Under the pieces are notes generated by a model. It worked only from the letters and a program-made list of their open reading frames with translations. It did not search any database and was not told the origin of the DNA. Below, piece after piece: positions 52,431-62,242 of a stretch of 64,000 nt of DNA. Source of the DNA: Zhongshania aliphaticivorans (GTDB lineage Bacteria > Pseudomonadota > Gammaproteobacteria > Pseudomonadales > Spongiibacteraceae); the NCBI RefSeq assembly GCF_902705875.1, contig NZ_CACSIK010000001.1:921993-985992 (forward strand). Reading direction: 5' to 3'. Made by a program: the position numbers and the translations under genes. Position 1 is the first letter of the stretch. Every line of letters starts with the position of its first letter.

Positions 52431-55400
52431 TTAAGGAATAAGCGGGCCAAAGATGTCACTTAATGGTAGACACTGTCCGCCAATGAGTGGGATCTCATCA
52501 GGTGCGCACAAGAAGTCTAAATCACCGCCACTTGAGCTAGTGTTACAGGCGTCGGCGTTATCGTAGGAATCATCTACAACATCGTTGATCCACTGTGAGA
52601 CCAAATCTACGGCGGTGCCGTGCACAGTGCTGCGAGCGATTGGCGGCATACGCGCGGCAAGAGTGGTTGCATCAGGTCCTAAGCGGTATGGCAAAATTGA
52701 TTCTGCAGCATTACCCGGAACGATATCGTACTCATGGCCGCCACGACCTTCTGTACCACTTGCGGTTGGCCCTTTACAGATACCAAAGGTGTCGTTTACT
52801 TCACGGAAGACATCCATATAGAAGCCGGTATTCTGTGCTAATCCACGTGGGTTGTGGCAATGAGCGCAGTTAACCTCTAGGTAAGAGCGGACCCGTGCTT
52901 CAATATCTTCATCGCTGCCAGCAGTATAACCAGAGTCACCGGGAATGTTGAAGATGGGGTTACGTTCAACCGAGCTTAAGTACAAGGTTGTAGGGTCAGT
53001 TTCTAAATTGTCAGGGCAGTTTTTCATTAACCCGTTTTGGCACCAGTAAACCAATTGGTTTTTACCATTTACAGGATGTGAATCTATTCCCGTTGTTAAT
53101 GGTGACTCGCTGGCAAACGGACGGTTTAAGTTACGCGCTTTAGGGCCAATGGGGGCTGAGCCAGTTTCTGCATCATCGTTGGCGTGACAGCTTTGACACT
53201 GGTTGGCATTGGGAAGCGTGTACTCGTCGGTAGAACCAACATAGTGCTCACCACTGTTTACGTCATGGTAATCCCAGCTGGCGCTGATAACGTCACCTTG
53301 CTGAAGCAGCGTCGCTACTTTTTTACCATCTTCTTCCGTCCATTTGTATTCTAACCCTTCCCAGTAAACTTGGCCGCCGCTGGTTTCACGTTTAATAATT
53401 AAGCGTGTTTCAGCTGCGGTTTCAGTTTGGCTTGGTTCATCGGTAAACGAGAAGGTTTTCGCTAAGATCGTGCCCACTGGGAACAGAATCGTAGCATTAG
53501 CGCTGTCATTACCATCACGGTAAGTGGCCTGCTCGCCTTCTGGGATGTAAGCAACACGATATTTTGTGGAGTAGTCTGAGAACAGTTTGGTGTTTAGTAC
53601 AAAAGGTATACCTTGGCCATTAGGCAGGCTGGTAGGGTCTTCTGGGTCACTAAACAAATTGTACTGATCTAAACGTGGGCAGTTTACGCGGTAAGCATCT
53701 GCGTTGATTTTTCCTTCCGCAACACTCGTTTCACAAAGTTGATCGATGAGTGCTTGCGAAGGTGCAGGATCAATATTGCCTGAAGGAACAAATTCAGGAA
53801 TTTCAATTTCGGGTAATGGCTCCATATTGCTGCCATAGGTGTCGTCACACAGGTGTGGTGTGATATCAGTATCAGCAGGGAAGTTAGGAATACTGGTGAT
53901 GATATCTAATATGTCTTCCTGACTAGAAGCGGGGAAATAAAGTAGTGTCTCTAAACCCTCAGTACCGTGGAAATTGGAGAAGGTCTCACTATCGCTATTA
54001 AAGGTGTTGTCTTTATCGATACAGGAATACCACCACTGAGGTTTTTTGCGTTCACCGGCCTCGTCAAACTTGTAGCCGTTGTAACGGCAAGATGGGTTGG
54101 GGTATTGGTTGCCTGATATGGGTTTGCCTTCTGCATCTGCAGGAACAGGGTCACCGTTGCTGTCAGTTGGGTATGGGCAGTCGGGATTGTATTCGTCTTC
54201 GTAACCGTCCCATGCAATATGAGCACCGCGGTATTGACCAGAGCCTACCAGCATTTTTAAGCCGACTAAGGTTGGAAATGCTGAGGTTATTTGTTCGCCA
54301 CCGGTATCGATAATAGCGGCAAAATCTGGGCTAGGTAGGTCGTTACCGTTGTCATTAAAGGTGTTATTCCAAACATGAACGCCTTCGCTGTATAAGTCCA
54401 TGCGGCGGTCACCTGGTACACCAAGCAACTTGTAGCTGATGTGTAAGATACCGGCGGTGCCGTTGTTTTCGAAGGTGTTGTTAAAGACGTCGATTTTGTC
54501 GTAACCCATGGTCAACATACCTGTACCACGAGGAACGTTAGAGACAATGCTTCCGGGTTCGGCAAAGTTGTAGGTGTTGTTGTTACGTGAGACGTTGCCG
54601 TGCATGCGAGTGCGGCTACCGTAGCGCGTTAGGCCATCTAAGTCATAGACCAAAAAGCCGCCGGTATTACACTCGGATAAATTATCTTTGTACTCACCGC
54701 CACGAACGTTTTCGATTTCAAAGCCAAATACGTTAAAGGCCGTACGGCTGTTACGAATAATGGCATTGTCAGTTTGACCAACATAAATACCGGCGTCAGA
54801 TGCACCGATGGACTCTGAAAATTCAACTAGAATGTTTTGAGAGTTAACTGGGTAAACCCCATAGCGGCCCGATAATTTACTCACGTTATAATCGGGAGAC
54901 GTGGTATCGGTTTCCAGTGGATTTGGGTTGTCTGGGTTGTGGCGAGCAGGATCCGTACAAGCAATATTCAGTTTAGTGGTGTAGTTCTCTGCTGTTATCG
55001 TGTCTTCGTTGTCGGTGTTGCGCCCGCTAGACCAGATAGCACGAACATGGCGTAATGTGCCGTGGTCTACGCCTTGCAATTTGAATGCGTCACCAGGGGA
55101 GTCGAGAACCGTTAGGTCTTCAACCGTGATACCGCGAACGGTGGTGGCCAAAAAGCCTTCCTGCGAGCCACTGTTTTTGAAAGACAAGACGGTTTTGTCC
55201 ATGCCTTGGCCCTTAACTAGGATGTCTTCGGTGCCAGAAATTTGAATGCCAGATGTTAACTCAAAATAACCAGCGGCAAATTCAATAACATCTTTAGGTT
55301 TGGCTTCTATCATGGCCACTAACATTTCAGTTGTGGCATTCTCACCGGGCTCAATGAGAAAGGTTCTTCCCACAGCTTCTTCGCTTGGGTCGGGGTTTTC

Positions 55401-55529
55401 TGTTCCTGGGTCGCCACCATCAGGGTTGTCGCCAGAAGATGAACTACTGCTTGATCCGCCGCAGCCGGCAAGCCCAAGAAAGAGGAGGATTAAAAAGAGG
55501 TGTATCGAATATTTGGAGAGTTTCCGCAT
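52431..55529 (-). CDS. Lipoprotein fusing a right-handed beta-helix to an SO2930-type diheme cytochrome c
   Basis: 1032 residues. Lipobox LAGC near residue 23, then Ser/Gly/Asp-rich linker. Residues about 55-480 carry parallel beta-helix repeats (QGVDHGTLRHVRAIW, NILVEFSESIGASDAGIYVG, NTFENNGTAGILHIS). Residues about 580-1030 match SO2930-family diheme cytochromes, with heme sites CQSCH near residue 776 and CAHCH near residue 888. In many genomes these are two neighbouring genes; here they are one. Located beside AraC and P450 genes, possibly linked to alkane or hydrophobic substrate use. The outer surface is a likely site. Confidence 0.85.
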   Translation of the reverse strand: MRKLSKYSIHLFLILLFLGLAGCGGSSSSSSSGDNPDGGDPGTENPDPSEEAVGRTFLIEPGENATTEMLVAMIEAKPKDVIEFAAGYFELTSGIQISGTEDILVKGQGMDKTVLSFKNSGSQEGFLATTVRGITVEDLTVLDSPGDAFKLQGVDHGTLRHVRAIWSSGRNTDNEDTITAENYTTKLNIACTDPARHNPDNPNPLETDTTSPDYNVSKLSGRYGVYPVNSQNILVEFSESIGASDAGIYVGQTDNAIIRNSRTAFNVFGFEIENVRGGEYKDNLSECNTGGFLVYDLDGLTRYGSRTRMHGNVSRNNNTYNFAEPGSIVSNVPRGTGMLTMGYDKIDVFNNTFENNGTAGILHISYKLLGVPGDRRMDLYSEGVHVWNNTFNDNGNDLPSPDFAAIIDTGGEQITSAFPTLVGLKMLVGSGQYRGAHIAWDGYEDEYNPDCPYPTDSNGDPVPADAEGKPISGNQYPNPSCRYNGYKFDEAGERKKPQWWYSCIDKDNTFNSDSETFSNFHGTEGLETLLYFPASSQEDILDIITSIPNFPADTDITPHLCDDTYGSNMEPLPEIEIPEFVPSGNIDPAPSQALIDQLCETSVAEGKINADAYRVNCPRLDQYNLFSDPEDPTSLPNGQGIPFVLNTKLFSDYSTKYRVAYIPEGEQATYRDGNDSANATILFPVGTILAKTFSFTDEPSQTETAAETRLIIKRETSGGQVYWEGLEYKWTEEDGKKVATLLQQGDVISASWDYHDVNSGEHYVGSTDEYTLPNANQCQSCHANDDAETGSAPIGPKARNLNRPFASESPLTTGIDSHPVNGKNQLVYWCQNGLMKNCPDNLETDPTTLYLSSVERNPIFNIPGDSGYTAGSDEDIEARVRSYLEVNCAHCHNPRGLAQNTGFYMDVFREVNDTFGICKGPTASGTEGRGGHEYDIVPGNAAESILPYRLGPDATTLAARMPPIARSTVHGTAVDLVSQWINDVVDDSYDNADACNTSSSGGDLDFLCAPDEIPLIGGQCLPLSDIFGPLIP

Positions 55530-55672
55530 TGTTTAAAGCCCGGCAAGAGTTGTCAAAAAAGAGAATAGGAGCCAAAGCCAGAAAAGGCGAATTAGCTTTG
55601 GTAATTAAAGGACTATCCTAGCAATAACAAATGCGGATACAATGCAAATTCGTGTCGTTAATGGGTTAATTC

Positions 55673-56692
55673 GTGACAAAAAGCGCAGGTGCAGATACCA
55701 CCAGTATGCAATGGGCGCAGATGGTCGTTCAGGTCATTCTGGATGCTTGTGATGTGGATCAAGAATGCTTATTTAAAGAAGCAGATCTTGATATGACGAG
55801 CTGGATGTCACTTTCGCGGGTTACCCAAGAAGACCTTACTTCGTTGTGGAAGGCCGCAGACCGTTTGGGTGGGCCGCCAGACATTGGCTTAGGCGTTCTT
55901 AAAAAGTTTCATTTCCGCACGGTTGGCTCGTTAGCCTTTAAAATGATGGTAGCAACAACCTTTCGGCAGTCTATCCTTGAGGCAAATCATCAAATCTCAT
56001 TAGTGAGTGATGTTTGGCGATTCTCTTTAGCCGAGGAGCGAGGCCAAGGGGTGATGCGATTTAGGCTCGTTAATCCCGCCGTAGACGTTACCCACCATTC
56101 ATACGATGCCTTTATTAGTGCTTGTACACGTCTCGTACGCGATTGTTTTCCCACTGAAAACTACTCCTTCTCTGAGATATGGTTTGCGCGGCCAGATTTA
56201 GGCATGAAAAAAAGATATGAGCAGGCACTGGGATGTCACTGTCGATTTGACGCAAGTGAATATGCTCTGTGTATGGATGCACGTCTACTTGATATCCCTC
56301 TGAGTTCTTCTGATCCCCAGCTCTATGAAACCTTAGATTACCGCTTGGATCATGAAACACGCCACCTTAATAGCCTTAGCGCCCATATTGAAAAAACCAT
56401 ATTGGGGCTCATCGATCAAGGTGTTACGCCGTCGCGTAGTGCGGTGGCGTCAAGTTTGGAGGTGGGCGAGCGCACCTTGCTACGTCGCTTGAAAGACGAG
56501 AACTTAACCTTTAAAGAATTACAGGAACAGGTATTTGAAACCCTCGCTGTGCGGTCATTACAGCAAGGTGACTCCATGGAGTCGATAGCAGAACGCTTTG
56601 GTTATGCCGATGCAACGTCGTTTAGAAAAATGCTTAGGCGACGAACCGGGATGAGTGTGCGAGCCTTGCGATCCAGCCCAATAAAACACTAG
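55673..56692 (+). CDS. AraC-family transcriptional regulator (OruR/ArgR-like)
   Basis: 339 residues from a GTG start at 55673 (ATGs at 55706 or 55721 are possible). N-terminal arabinose-binding-like domain (about 20-210), C-terminal AraC helix-turn-helix pair: PSRSAVASSLEVGERTLLRRL and SIAERFGYADATSFRKMLRR. Faces away from the cytochrome fusion gene with 143 bp in between, and is convergent to the P450. Likely regulator of one of them. Confidence 0.88.
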   Translation: MTKSAGADTTSMQWAQMVVQVILDACDVDQECLFKEADLDMTSWMSLSRVTQEDLTSLWKAADRLGGPPDIGLGVLKKFHFRTVGSLAFKMMVATTFRQSILEANHQISLVSDVWRFSLAEERGQGVMRFRLVNPAVDVTHHSYDAFISACTRLVRDCFPTENYSFSEIWFARPDLGMKKRYEQALGCHCRFDASEYALCMDARLLDIPLSSSDPQLYETLDYRLDHETRHLNSLSAHIEKTILGLIDQGVTPSRSAVASSLEVGERTLLRRLKDENLTFKELQEQVFETLAVRSLQQGDSMESIAERFGYADATSFRKMLRRRTGMSVRALRSSPIKH

Positions 56693-56754
56693 GGCACAGT
56701 AATTAGCTGTGCCTCTAGCTTATCTTGTTGCGTTACACCTCAATAAACATGTTA

Positions 56755-57996
56755 CTAAAGGTGGGTTTTTACGATTAAACGTTTAAACACCACCGCATTA
56801 TGATCTTCTAAATCTCTCTCGGGCTCTTCTGCTAAGGTGATATTGGGGAAGCGTTTGAACATTTCTGACAAGGTTAAATAGAGCTGTCGTTTGGCGAGGG
56901 CGGCGCCAATGCAAAAACGCGGACCATAACCAAACAACACGTCGGGCTCAAATTTGCGTTTTACATCTAACTTTTCGGGATTGCTGAAATAAGCTGGGTC
57001 GTGGTCTTTGAGGTGCGGCATCATCAAAACCATTTGGCCTTTTTTCACCTCTTGTCCTAGCAAATTCATGTCGCTGGGCGCGTAGCGCGCAAATCCCATT
57101 TTAGAGTTACCTGACCAGCGCATGATTTCACTAAAGGCATTTGAGAAGGCGTCGGCAGACTCTAAGGCGTCTTGCACTTGATCGGGATTTTTTAATAAGG
57201 CGTAAACCGACCACTGCTGAGCAATTAGGGTGGTGTCAGCACCGGCGCCAATGAGGGCGAGAATCAGGGTGATGATATCCCATTCATTAAAATTATCGTT
57301 GCTTGCTTCAATTTTTAATAAAGCACTGAGAAAATCACCGTCCTGAGGATTTTCTCGGCGCTCGGCAATCACTACTTGAAGAATGTCGATGGCTTTATTG
57401 CTGTCTTCTTGGGCGCGAAGGCGACGCTCTTCAGAGATTGTCGGATTCCATGTTTCCGTGAAGGTCTGGGTAACACGCTTCATTTCGGGCCAATATTTTT
57501 CCGGCACACCGACCATGGCGGTGATAGAAATAAACGGAATGTGCTGGGCAACTTCAGTGATGTAGTCAAATGATTCTGGGGTGCCAATATCGTCAAAAAG
57601 GCGCTTAACATGCGGTTCAATTTGGCGCTGGATATTCTCAACGACATTCCGAGAGAAGGCCGGTGAGGTAATTCTGCGCACCAAACGATGGTGGTCAGGG
57701 TCTGCCAAAAGGCTGTGGCCCACTAATGCCTTCTCAAACTTATTCCAGTTTTCCTCGGTGGGGCGAGGGGGCGCAAATTCCCAGTCATAAAAATCAGAAG
57801 AAAGGTATTCACGCTTCCAGCAGTCCATGATGTCGGTCATTTGCGTCATGATCCACGCCTGCCACGGTGCATACCAAACTAGTGGGCCTCGGGCCGCAAT
57901 GGCAAGGCATTGTGGCGCTGGGTTTTCGCTATAGGACTGCGAATTTGGATCAAACAGGGATTCAATAGGGGGTAGTGCTGTCGCATTTTCTGACAT
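56755..57996 (-). CDS. Cytochrome P450
   Basis: 413-residue soluble bacterial P450. Heme-ligand loop FGYGPRFCIGAALAKRQ with C362; ExxR motif EIMRW (E290-R293); I-helix oxygen-binding LIGAGADTT (residues 248-255); C-helix DPDHHRLVRR. No membrane anchor, so it needs a ferredoxin and reductase, which are not seen in the window. Next to an SDR and TetR. Substrate unknown; the set suggests a hydroxylation-then-oxidation path for a lipid or terpenoid. Confidence 0.92.
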   Translation of the reverse strand: MSENATALPPIESLFDPNSQSYSENPAPQCLAIAARGPLVWYAPWQAWIMTQMTDIMDCWKREYLSSDFYDWEFAPPRPTEENWNKFEKALVGHSLLADPDHHRLVRRITSPAFSRNVVENIQRQIEPHVKRLFDDIGTPESFDYITEVAQHIPFISITAMVGVPEKYWPEMKRVTQTFTETWNPTISEERRLRAQEDSNKAIDILQVVIAERRENPQDGDFLSALLKIEASNDNFNEWDIITLILALIGAGADTTLIAQQWSVYALLKNPDQVQDALESADAFSNAFSEIMRWSGNSKMGFARYAPSDMNLLGQEVKKGQMVLMMPHLKDHDPAYFSNPEKLDVKRKFEPDVLFGYGPRFCIGAALAKRQLYLTLSEMFKRFPNITLAEEPERDLEDHNAVVFKRLIVKTHL

Positions 57997-58139
57997 GGTC
58001 GGTCCTCTCTTCGGGCATTTATTGCGCTCAGATTATTATTGTGAAGGATATGATTCCGCTACTTGCAAAAAAATATACTCCAGTGTAATTTTATTCTCAA
58101 GTTACTAAATAATTAATAATGATTTCTGGAGACGTGGGC

Positions 58140-59018
58140 ATGAAGAATTTTAAGAGCAAGGTGGCCGTTATTACGGGTGGCGCCAGTGGTGTCGGGCGGG
58201 CAATTGCCCATGCCCTTGCCAAAGAAGGCGCAAAAGTGGTGATCTCAGATATCGAGGAGAAAGCGCTAGATCGAACCATAACTGAACTAGAGGGCTTGGG
58301 TTGCGAGTGTATGGCGCAGCGTGCTGATGTTACCAATGCGGATTCAATGAAGGCCTTGGTAGAGGCTGTAATGGCTAGGTTTGGGGCTATCCATCTTGTT
58401 TTTGCTAATGCCGGTGTGGGCACCGGTGAAGCCGGCAATATGTGGGATTATGAACTTAATGACTGGGAGTGGGGATTTCGGGTAAATACCTGGGGATTGA
58501 TTCACTCTATCAATGCATTTATGCCTAAGTTAGTTGCTCAAAATGAAGAGGCTCACTTTGTGGTGACCGGCTCGGGTAATGGTGCTTTTCTAATGTTGCC
58601 TGACACCCCAATTTATACGGCTAGCAAAGCGGCAGTACAGGCCATTACCGAGAATTTGCATTATCAGTTGCAAGCGAGTCAGTCACCCGTAAAGGTTAAC
58701 GCCTTGTTTCCCGGTCCCAATGTCGTGAATACGGGGATCTTTAACTCTGAGCGAAATCGTCCAGATGCCTTGCCTGGTAATCCTGATAAGCCGGATTCTG
58801 GTATTCATTCAGTAGAAGACATGAAAGCCATTATGGCCCAGTACGATATGCAGTTGCAGACCACCGAGCCAGAGGAGGTTGCAGAATTCGCAATACAGGG
58901 GATTCGCGATGAGATATTTTGGATTTCACCCATGTCGGACAAGGCCCGAGCGGCATTTGTTGCCAGAGTGGATAGCATATTAAATAAAACCACCCCTGTT
59001 GTTCCCAACGTTTTGTAA
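58140..59018 (+). CDS. Short-chain dehydrogenase/reductase
   Basis: 292 residues from the ATG at 58140, which follows GGAG by 8 nt; the ATG at 58119 lacks a site. Motifs: TGGASGVGRAIAHA (cofactor), FANAGVGTGEA (NNAG-like), catalytic Ser in VTGSGNGAFLM and YTASKAAVQ (YxxxK). C-terminal extension KPDSGIHSVEDMKAIMAQYD is family-unusual. Divergent from the P450 with 143 bp between, and co-directional with the following TetR. Confidence 0.9.
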   Translation: MKNFKSKVAVITGGASGVGRAIAHALAKEGAKVVISDIEEKALDRTITELEGLGCECMAQRADVTNADSMKALVEAVMARFGAIHLVFANAGVGTGEAGNMWDYELNDWEWGFRVNTWGLIHSINAFMPKLVAQNEEAHFVVTGSGNGAFLMLPDTPIYTASKAAVQAITENLHYQLQASQSPVKVNALFPGPNVVNTGIFNSERNRPDALPGNPDKPDSGIHSVEDMKAIMAQYDMQLQTTEPEEVAEFAIQGIRDEIFWISPMSDKARAAFVARVDSILNKTTPVVPNVL

Positions 59019-59111
59019 GGTGGCGTTATCATCGGCTGGTGCGTGGCGCCAGCCCAGCTTGGTTATACCCCAAGGCTTGCGTTACTATCCCTTCCGAAAT
59101 AAGGATTTGAG

Positions 59112-59723
59112 GTGAGTATTTTGGCGATAGCACAACTTGGACGTAGAGAGCGGAAGAAAAAAGCGGTTCGCGATAATATTTGTGAGCAGACCCTACTTCT
59201 TATAAATCGTTATGGCGTAGACGGTACAACCATTGATGCTATCTGCGATTGTGTCGATATTGCCAAAAAAACATTTTATAACTACTACAGTTCTAAGCAT
59301 GACCTTTTGGTTGATATTTGCCAGTCAGAACTGTTGCAGCGCACCGAAGACATTATTTCAGAGGCTATGTCGCAAAGCGATGATTTAGCTACACAGCTCG
59401 AATTTGTGCTGGGTGTACTTGCAACACGCAACAGCACAGCGAGTAAACTGGAGCGTGAGTTAATTGGTTATTTAGTCAGCTCACTGTCTACCAACTTAAG
59501 TCAGGGTGCTGGGCAGCTACAATTTATGAGTGATTGCTATTTGCGCTTATTTAATCACAGCAAGTCGCAACTCAAGGCCGGTTTAAGCCCCCAATTTTGT
59601 GCTGAAATGACGGTGGGCATGACCAATATCATCACCTTGAATTGGCTGCATGATGACAGTTACGATACCTTGGCAAGTTTTCACATGTTGCAAGCTTATT
59701 TAAAAAACAGCATGTTGAAGTAA
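59112..59723 (+). CDS. TetR-family transcriptional regulator
   Basis: 203 residues, GTG start at 59112 with AAGGA about 7 nt upstream. Helix-turn-helix near residues 30-75 (VDGTTIDAICDCVDIAKKTF, then YNYYSSKHDLLVDICQSELL). Follows the SDR by 93 bp and probably regulates the P450/SDR pair. The last native gene left of the repeat-bounded insert. Confidence 0.85.
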   Translation: MSILAIAQLGRRERKKKAVRDNICEQTLLLINRYGVDGTTIDAICDCVDIAKKTFYNYYSSKHDLLVDICQSELLQRTEDIISEAMSQSDDLATQLEFVLGVLATRNSTASKLERELIGYLVSSLSTNLSQGAGQLQFMSDCYLRLFNHSKSQLKAGLSPQFCAEMTVGMTNIITLNWLHDDSYDTLASFHMLQAYLKNSMLK

Positions 59724-60245
59724 GTCATCTATAAGCTGTATTAACGCTCTTATCCTGCCAGCTATCAATTTTTGATTGTTCATACTTACTTGTCTGCACC
59801 ACCACGATTAACGATCAAAACGTCGTGTTTTAGGTGTTTTTAAGGATGTAGCGAGCATAATAGGTTTATCTCTTTAGACCGGTCTTTACCTTTTCTCTTA
59901 CTCATCGTCGAACATTTCTTATATCCGTTTAGCTGTTACTAGGGCCAAATTGGGCCGCAATTTTATTGGGTGACGTAATGGAGATTCTCTAAGTAGTTGC
60001 GAATGAGGATTTTGGTAAAACAGAGATTCAGCAGTAGTTGCGAACGAATTCTTTGAAAATATCTCAACATACTTGCGAATATTAGGGGTCTCAAGCGGGT
60101 AATTGCGGATATTCTAACTAGCTGATAATCATATGCTTTGTAATAAAATAGCCTTTCGGACTAGCTTAAGAGCGTTACTAAGGGCGGATGAGCTAATATA
60201 AAATAAACATCCACCCATAAGATTTTTGCCAGCCCTCACTCATCG
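59724..60245. other. Gap containing the left boundary of the inserted block
   Basis: 522 bp without a gene. It holds copy 1 of the site (core at 59958-59980 and its right arm to about 60110, listed separately). Sequence left of 59958 would be the original chromosome; from there to the lipoprotein gene it belongs to the insert. Confidence 0.55.
59958..60110. repeat. Site copy 1: core plus right arm only
   Basis: Core gtgacgtaatg-containing 23 bp at 59958-59980, then a right arm similar to copy 2: boxes agtagttgcgaatga (59992), agtagttgcgaacga (60033), atacttgcgaat (60069) and a weak attgcggat (60102). No left arm; the bases before the core (ggccaaattgggccg) differ from copies 2 and 3. Confidence 0.8.
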
Positions 60246-60656
60246 CTAATTAGCAGTCGGAGTGAAAACCATTGCCCGTTTAACAAACCCTAAACGATAG
60301 TGCGTCACTTGCTCGTGCTCAATTTCTATAAGGGTCTCAATCGCGCTCGCGCCGCAATTGCGATTTGGATATGCACGAAGTGAGTGTTGCCCAGCAGGTA
60401 GGTGTAGCTCTAGCAGCGACCCTTGATCGATTGGCGCGATCTGTTCTTTACCAATAGTGATTATAGGAATGCACGCACCACCTCTCATGCCGGTATCACG
60501 GGTAACTACAAGCAGTCCTGTGTTTTCGCCGGGCGCACGATATTTTCCTGTTTTCCAAAGGCCTGCCAGAACGTGGGTGGGGTTTTGAGTAGGCACTGTA
60601 CTAGTTGCGCAGGCTGACAATATCGCGATTGCAGAAAATACGGCAAACTTTTTCAT
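60246..60656 (-). CDS. Small lipoprotein of unknown function
   Basis: 136 residues from the ATG at 60656; the TTG at 60662 is the only earlier start. Lipobox LSAC near residue 16 after a short signal. Then a beta-rich domain with LAGLWKTGKYRAPGENTG, GACIPIITIGKEQIAPIDQG and RNCGASAIETLIEI and two conserved-looking Cys. It resembles DUF2846-type lipoproteins by overall pattern, with low certainty. It is the only cargo of candidate mobile unit 1. Confidence 0.6.
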   Translation of the reverse strand: MKKFAVFSAIAILSACATSTVPTQNPTHVLAGLWKTGKYRAPGENTGLLVVTRDTGMRGGACIPIITIGKEQIAPIDQGSLLELHLPAGQHSLRAYPNRNCGASAIETLIEIEHEQVTHYRLGFVKRAMVFTPTAN

Positions 60657-61090
60657 TCTCAATTATTCCAAGTTTATTTAGCCTTATTATGACTACTTAA
60701 GCTTCGCACTGACACCGCGGCGGCCCAAGTATAACCATATCCGACTGCAAATTACACGGTTTGACTTAACCCCTAAACGTTATTGGCCCAGGGGGTACTG
60801 AATCCTGTTGGCACGTTTTTCATTCGCATGCGCAACTGCGAATATGAGACACATTCGCAATTTCACTGAGATTCTCCACAATTTTATTGGGTGACGTAAT
60901 GGAGAATCTCAAAGTAGTTGCGAACGACTCCTTCGATATTTCGGGGGACTCAACGGTAGTTGCGAATGAATGATCTGAAAGTGTCTCAATATACTTGCGA
61001 ATGTTCTACTCTTTGATTGTAGGACAGCGGCGTAATACCCATGACGATCCCTAGTTCCGTTTAGTTGTAATACTGAAACTTCTGTTACAT
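60657..61090. other. Gap holding the middle site of the tandem insert
   Basis: 434 bp between the lipoprotein gene and the Rieske gene. Contains copy 2 of the site (60825-61003) in full. A short stretch before 60825 is unit 1 sequence and after 61003 it is unit 2 sequence. No gene seen. Confidence 0.6.
60825..61003. repeat. Site copy 2: left arm, core and right arm
   Basis: Left arm 60825-60878 (identical to copy 3), core 60879-60901, right arm 60902-61003 (similar to copy 1). Inverted repeat gagattctcc (60868-60877) and ggagaatctc (60901-60910) brackets the core. ttgcgaa boxes at 60918, 60960 and 60995 run one way; ttcgcaa at 60854-60860 runs the other. This is the only site with both arms. 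Confidence 0.85.
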
Positions 61091-62230
61091 TTATAATTCT
61101 AGCGGAGGTAGGTTAGATCTAACTGACTCATTGAAACGATGTAGCGCCCCTTCAAACCGGCCGAATAGAAGTGTTTCGTTAGCTCCGCTAAGAAGGCCTG
61201 ACTGAATGCTTTCACCGATATCAAAATCTTCGTTAAGAGTCGTTACCGTTAGTTGGTGGTTTTTGTCCCAGTAGGCGTGCGACTGTTTCGAGTCCGTAGG
61301 CATCAGAGTGACTATTCGAACTTCGCTTTGGTCTGCAGATAGTGGTGTTATCGAGATCCAAATCACATGATCTGACTGCAACAATAGCGAATTACTCGGG
61401 AAAATGTTTAGTAAAACATTGGCATGTTCTCTGATGCGCCATTGGTCTCGAGGTTGCCCAGTTAAATCCGTAATTGACGACCGTGGCAACACCGAACGCA
61501 TGTGTACCCCTAGGCATTGATAGCTAGATAAATTATCGTTGAACAGGGAGGCGATAGTCTTTCTATGCGCGACGCGAAAATGATAGGCCTCGATACCGCC
61601 TTCTACCAGTATTTTCCAGTTGCAGTGTCGCAATTGAAGTTCTGATTTATAAACTTTAAGTCGGTCTATTCCGGCCCAAGTTAGTTCTGAATCGAACGCA
61701 TTGAGATACTCCACTAAATTCTGTGGGCTATCTTTGGGTAGCAACCAAATGAAGCCGTGCCTCACAGTCGTGGGTACTGATTTTAGGTTTAGGCTACTTC
61801 TATCCACACCAGGAAACCCCGTTTCTAGATGCGGGCCATTGATGAATTGGCCTTTACTGTCCCAAGTCCATGCGTGGTAAGGGCACGAATGCCGGTTCTT
61901 GCAGCCACTTTGCTCACTAACTAGACGCGTTCCGCGATGGCGGCACACATTGAGAAAGACACGGATTTCATTGTCATCCCCACGAAGCAATAAAAGTGGC
62001 TGGTCGTTGATGGTGCGGCGAAGAAAGCTGTTCGGGCTATCCAGCTCACTGACATGCGCGATAATCGAAGGCATTCGACGGAAAATATTATTCCGCTCGG
62101 AATCAAAGCGTTCTGGGTTGGTGTAGTCGTCAACTGGATTGCAGGTGGGCACATCGTCCAAAAAAAGTCGCTTCTTCTGTTTTAAACCAATGAGTTCTTC
62201 GAGCAGTGCTACTTCATCTTTATGTTGCAT
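61091..62230 (-). CDS. Rieske non-heme iron oxygenase, ring-hydroxylating alpha-subunit family
   Basis: 379 residues from the ATG at 62230, which follows AAGGAG by 7 nt. Rieske [2Fe-2S] motif CRHRGTRL (C-x-H) and CPYHAWTWD (C-x2-H); mononuclear iron site NWKILVEGGIEAYHFRVAHR, with His pair H-x4-H and a Gly in place of the usual Asn after Glu. Catalyses O2-dependent hydroxylation or demethylation and needs a separate reductase. Divergent from a TetR gene within candidate mobile unit 2. Two operator-like palindromes lie between the starts. Confidence 0.88.
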   Translation of the reverse strand: MQHKDEVALLEELIGLKQKKRLFLDDVPTCNPVDDYTNPERFDSERNNIFRRMPSIIAHVSELDSPNSFLRRTINDQPLLLLRGDDNEIRVFLNVCRHRGTRLVSEQSGCKNRHSCPYHAWTWDSKGQFINGPHLETGFPGVDRSSLNLKSVPTTVRHGFIWLLPKDSPQNLVEYLNAFDSELTWAGIDRLKVYKSELQLRHCNWKILVEGGIEAYHFRVAHRKTIASLFNDNLSSYQCLGVHMRSVLPRSSITDLTGQPRDQWRIREHANVLLNIFPSNSLLLQSDHVIWISITPLSADQSEVRIVTLMPTDSKQSHAYWDKNHQLTVTTLNEDFDIGESIQSGLLSGANETLLFGRFEGALHRFNESVRSNLPPLEL

Positions 62231-62242
62231 TTTTCGGCTCCT

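Larger units (their letters stand above)
59958..60901. mobile_element. Candidate mobile unit 1 (about 0.92 kb) with lipoprotein cargo
   Basis: Bounded by the 23-bp core at 59958-59980 and again at 60879-60901. Left end has three ttgcgaa boxes (59997, 60038, 60073) at 41 and 35 bp steps; right end has inverted boxes (60854-60860 and nearby) identical to those of unit 2. It carries one leftward lipoprotein gene and no transposase or integrase. Left-end arm is diverged from that of unit 2 whereas the right-end arm is identical over 77 bp. Confidence 0.5.
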
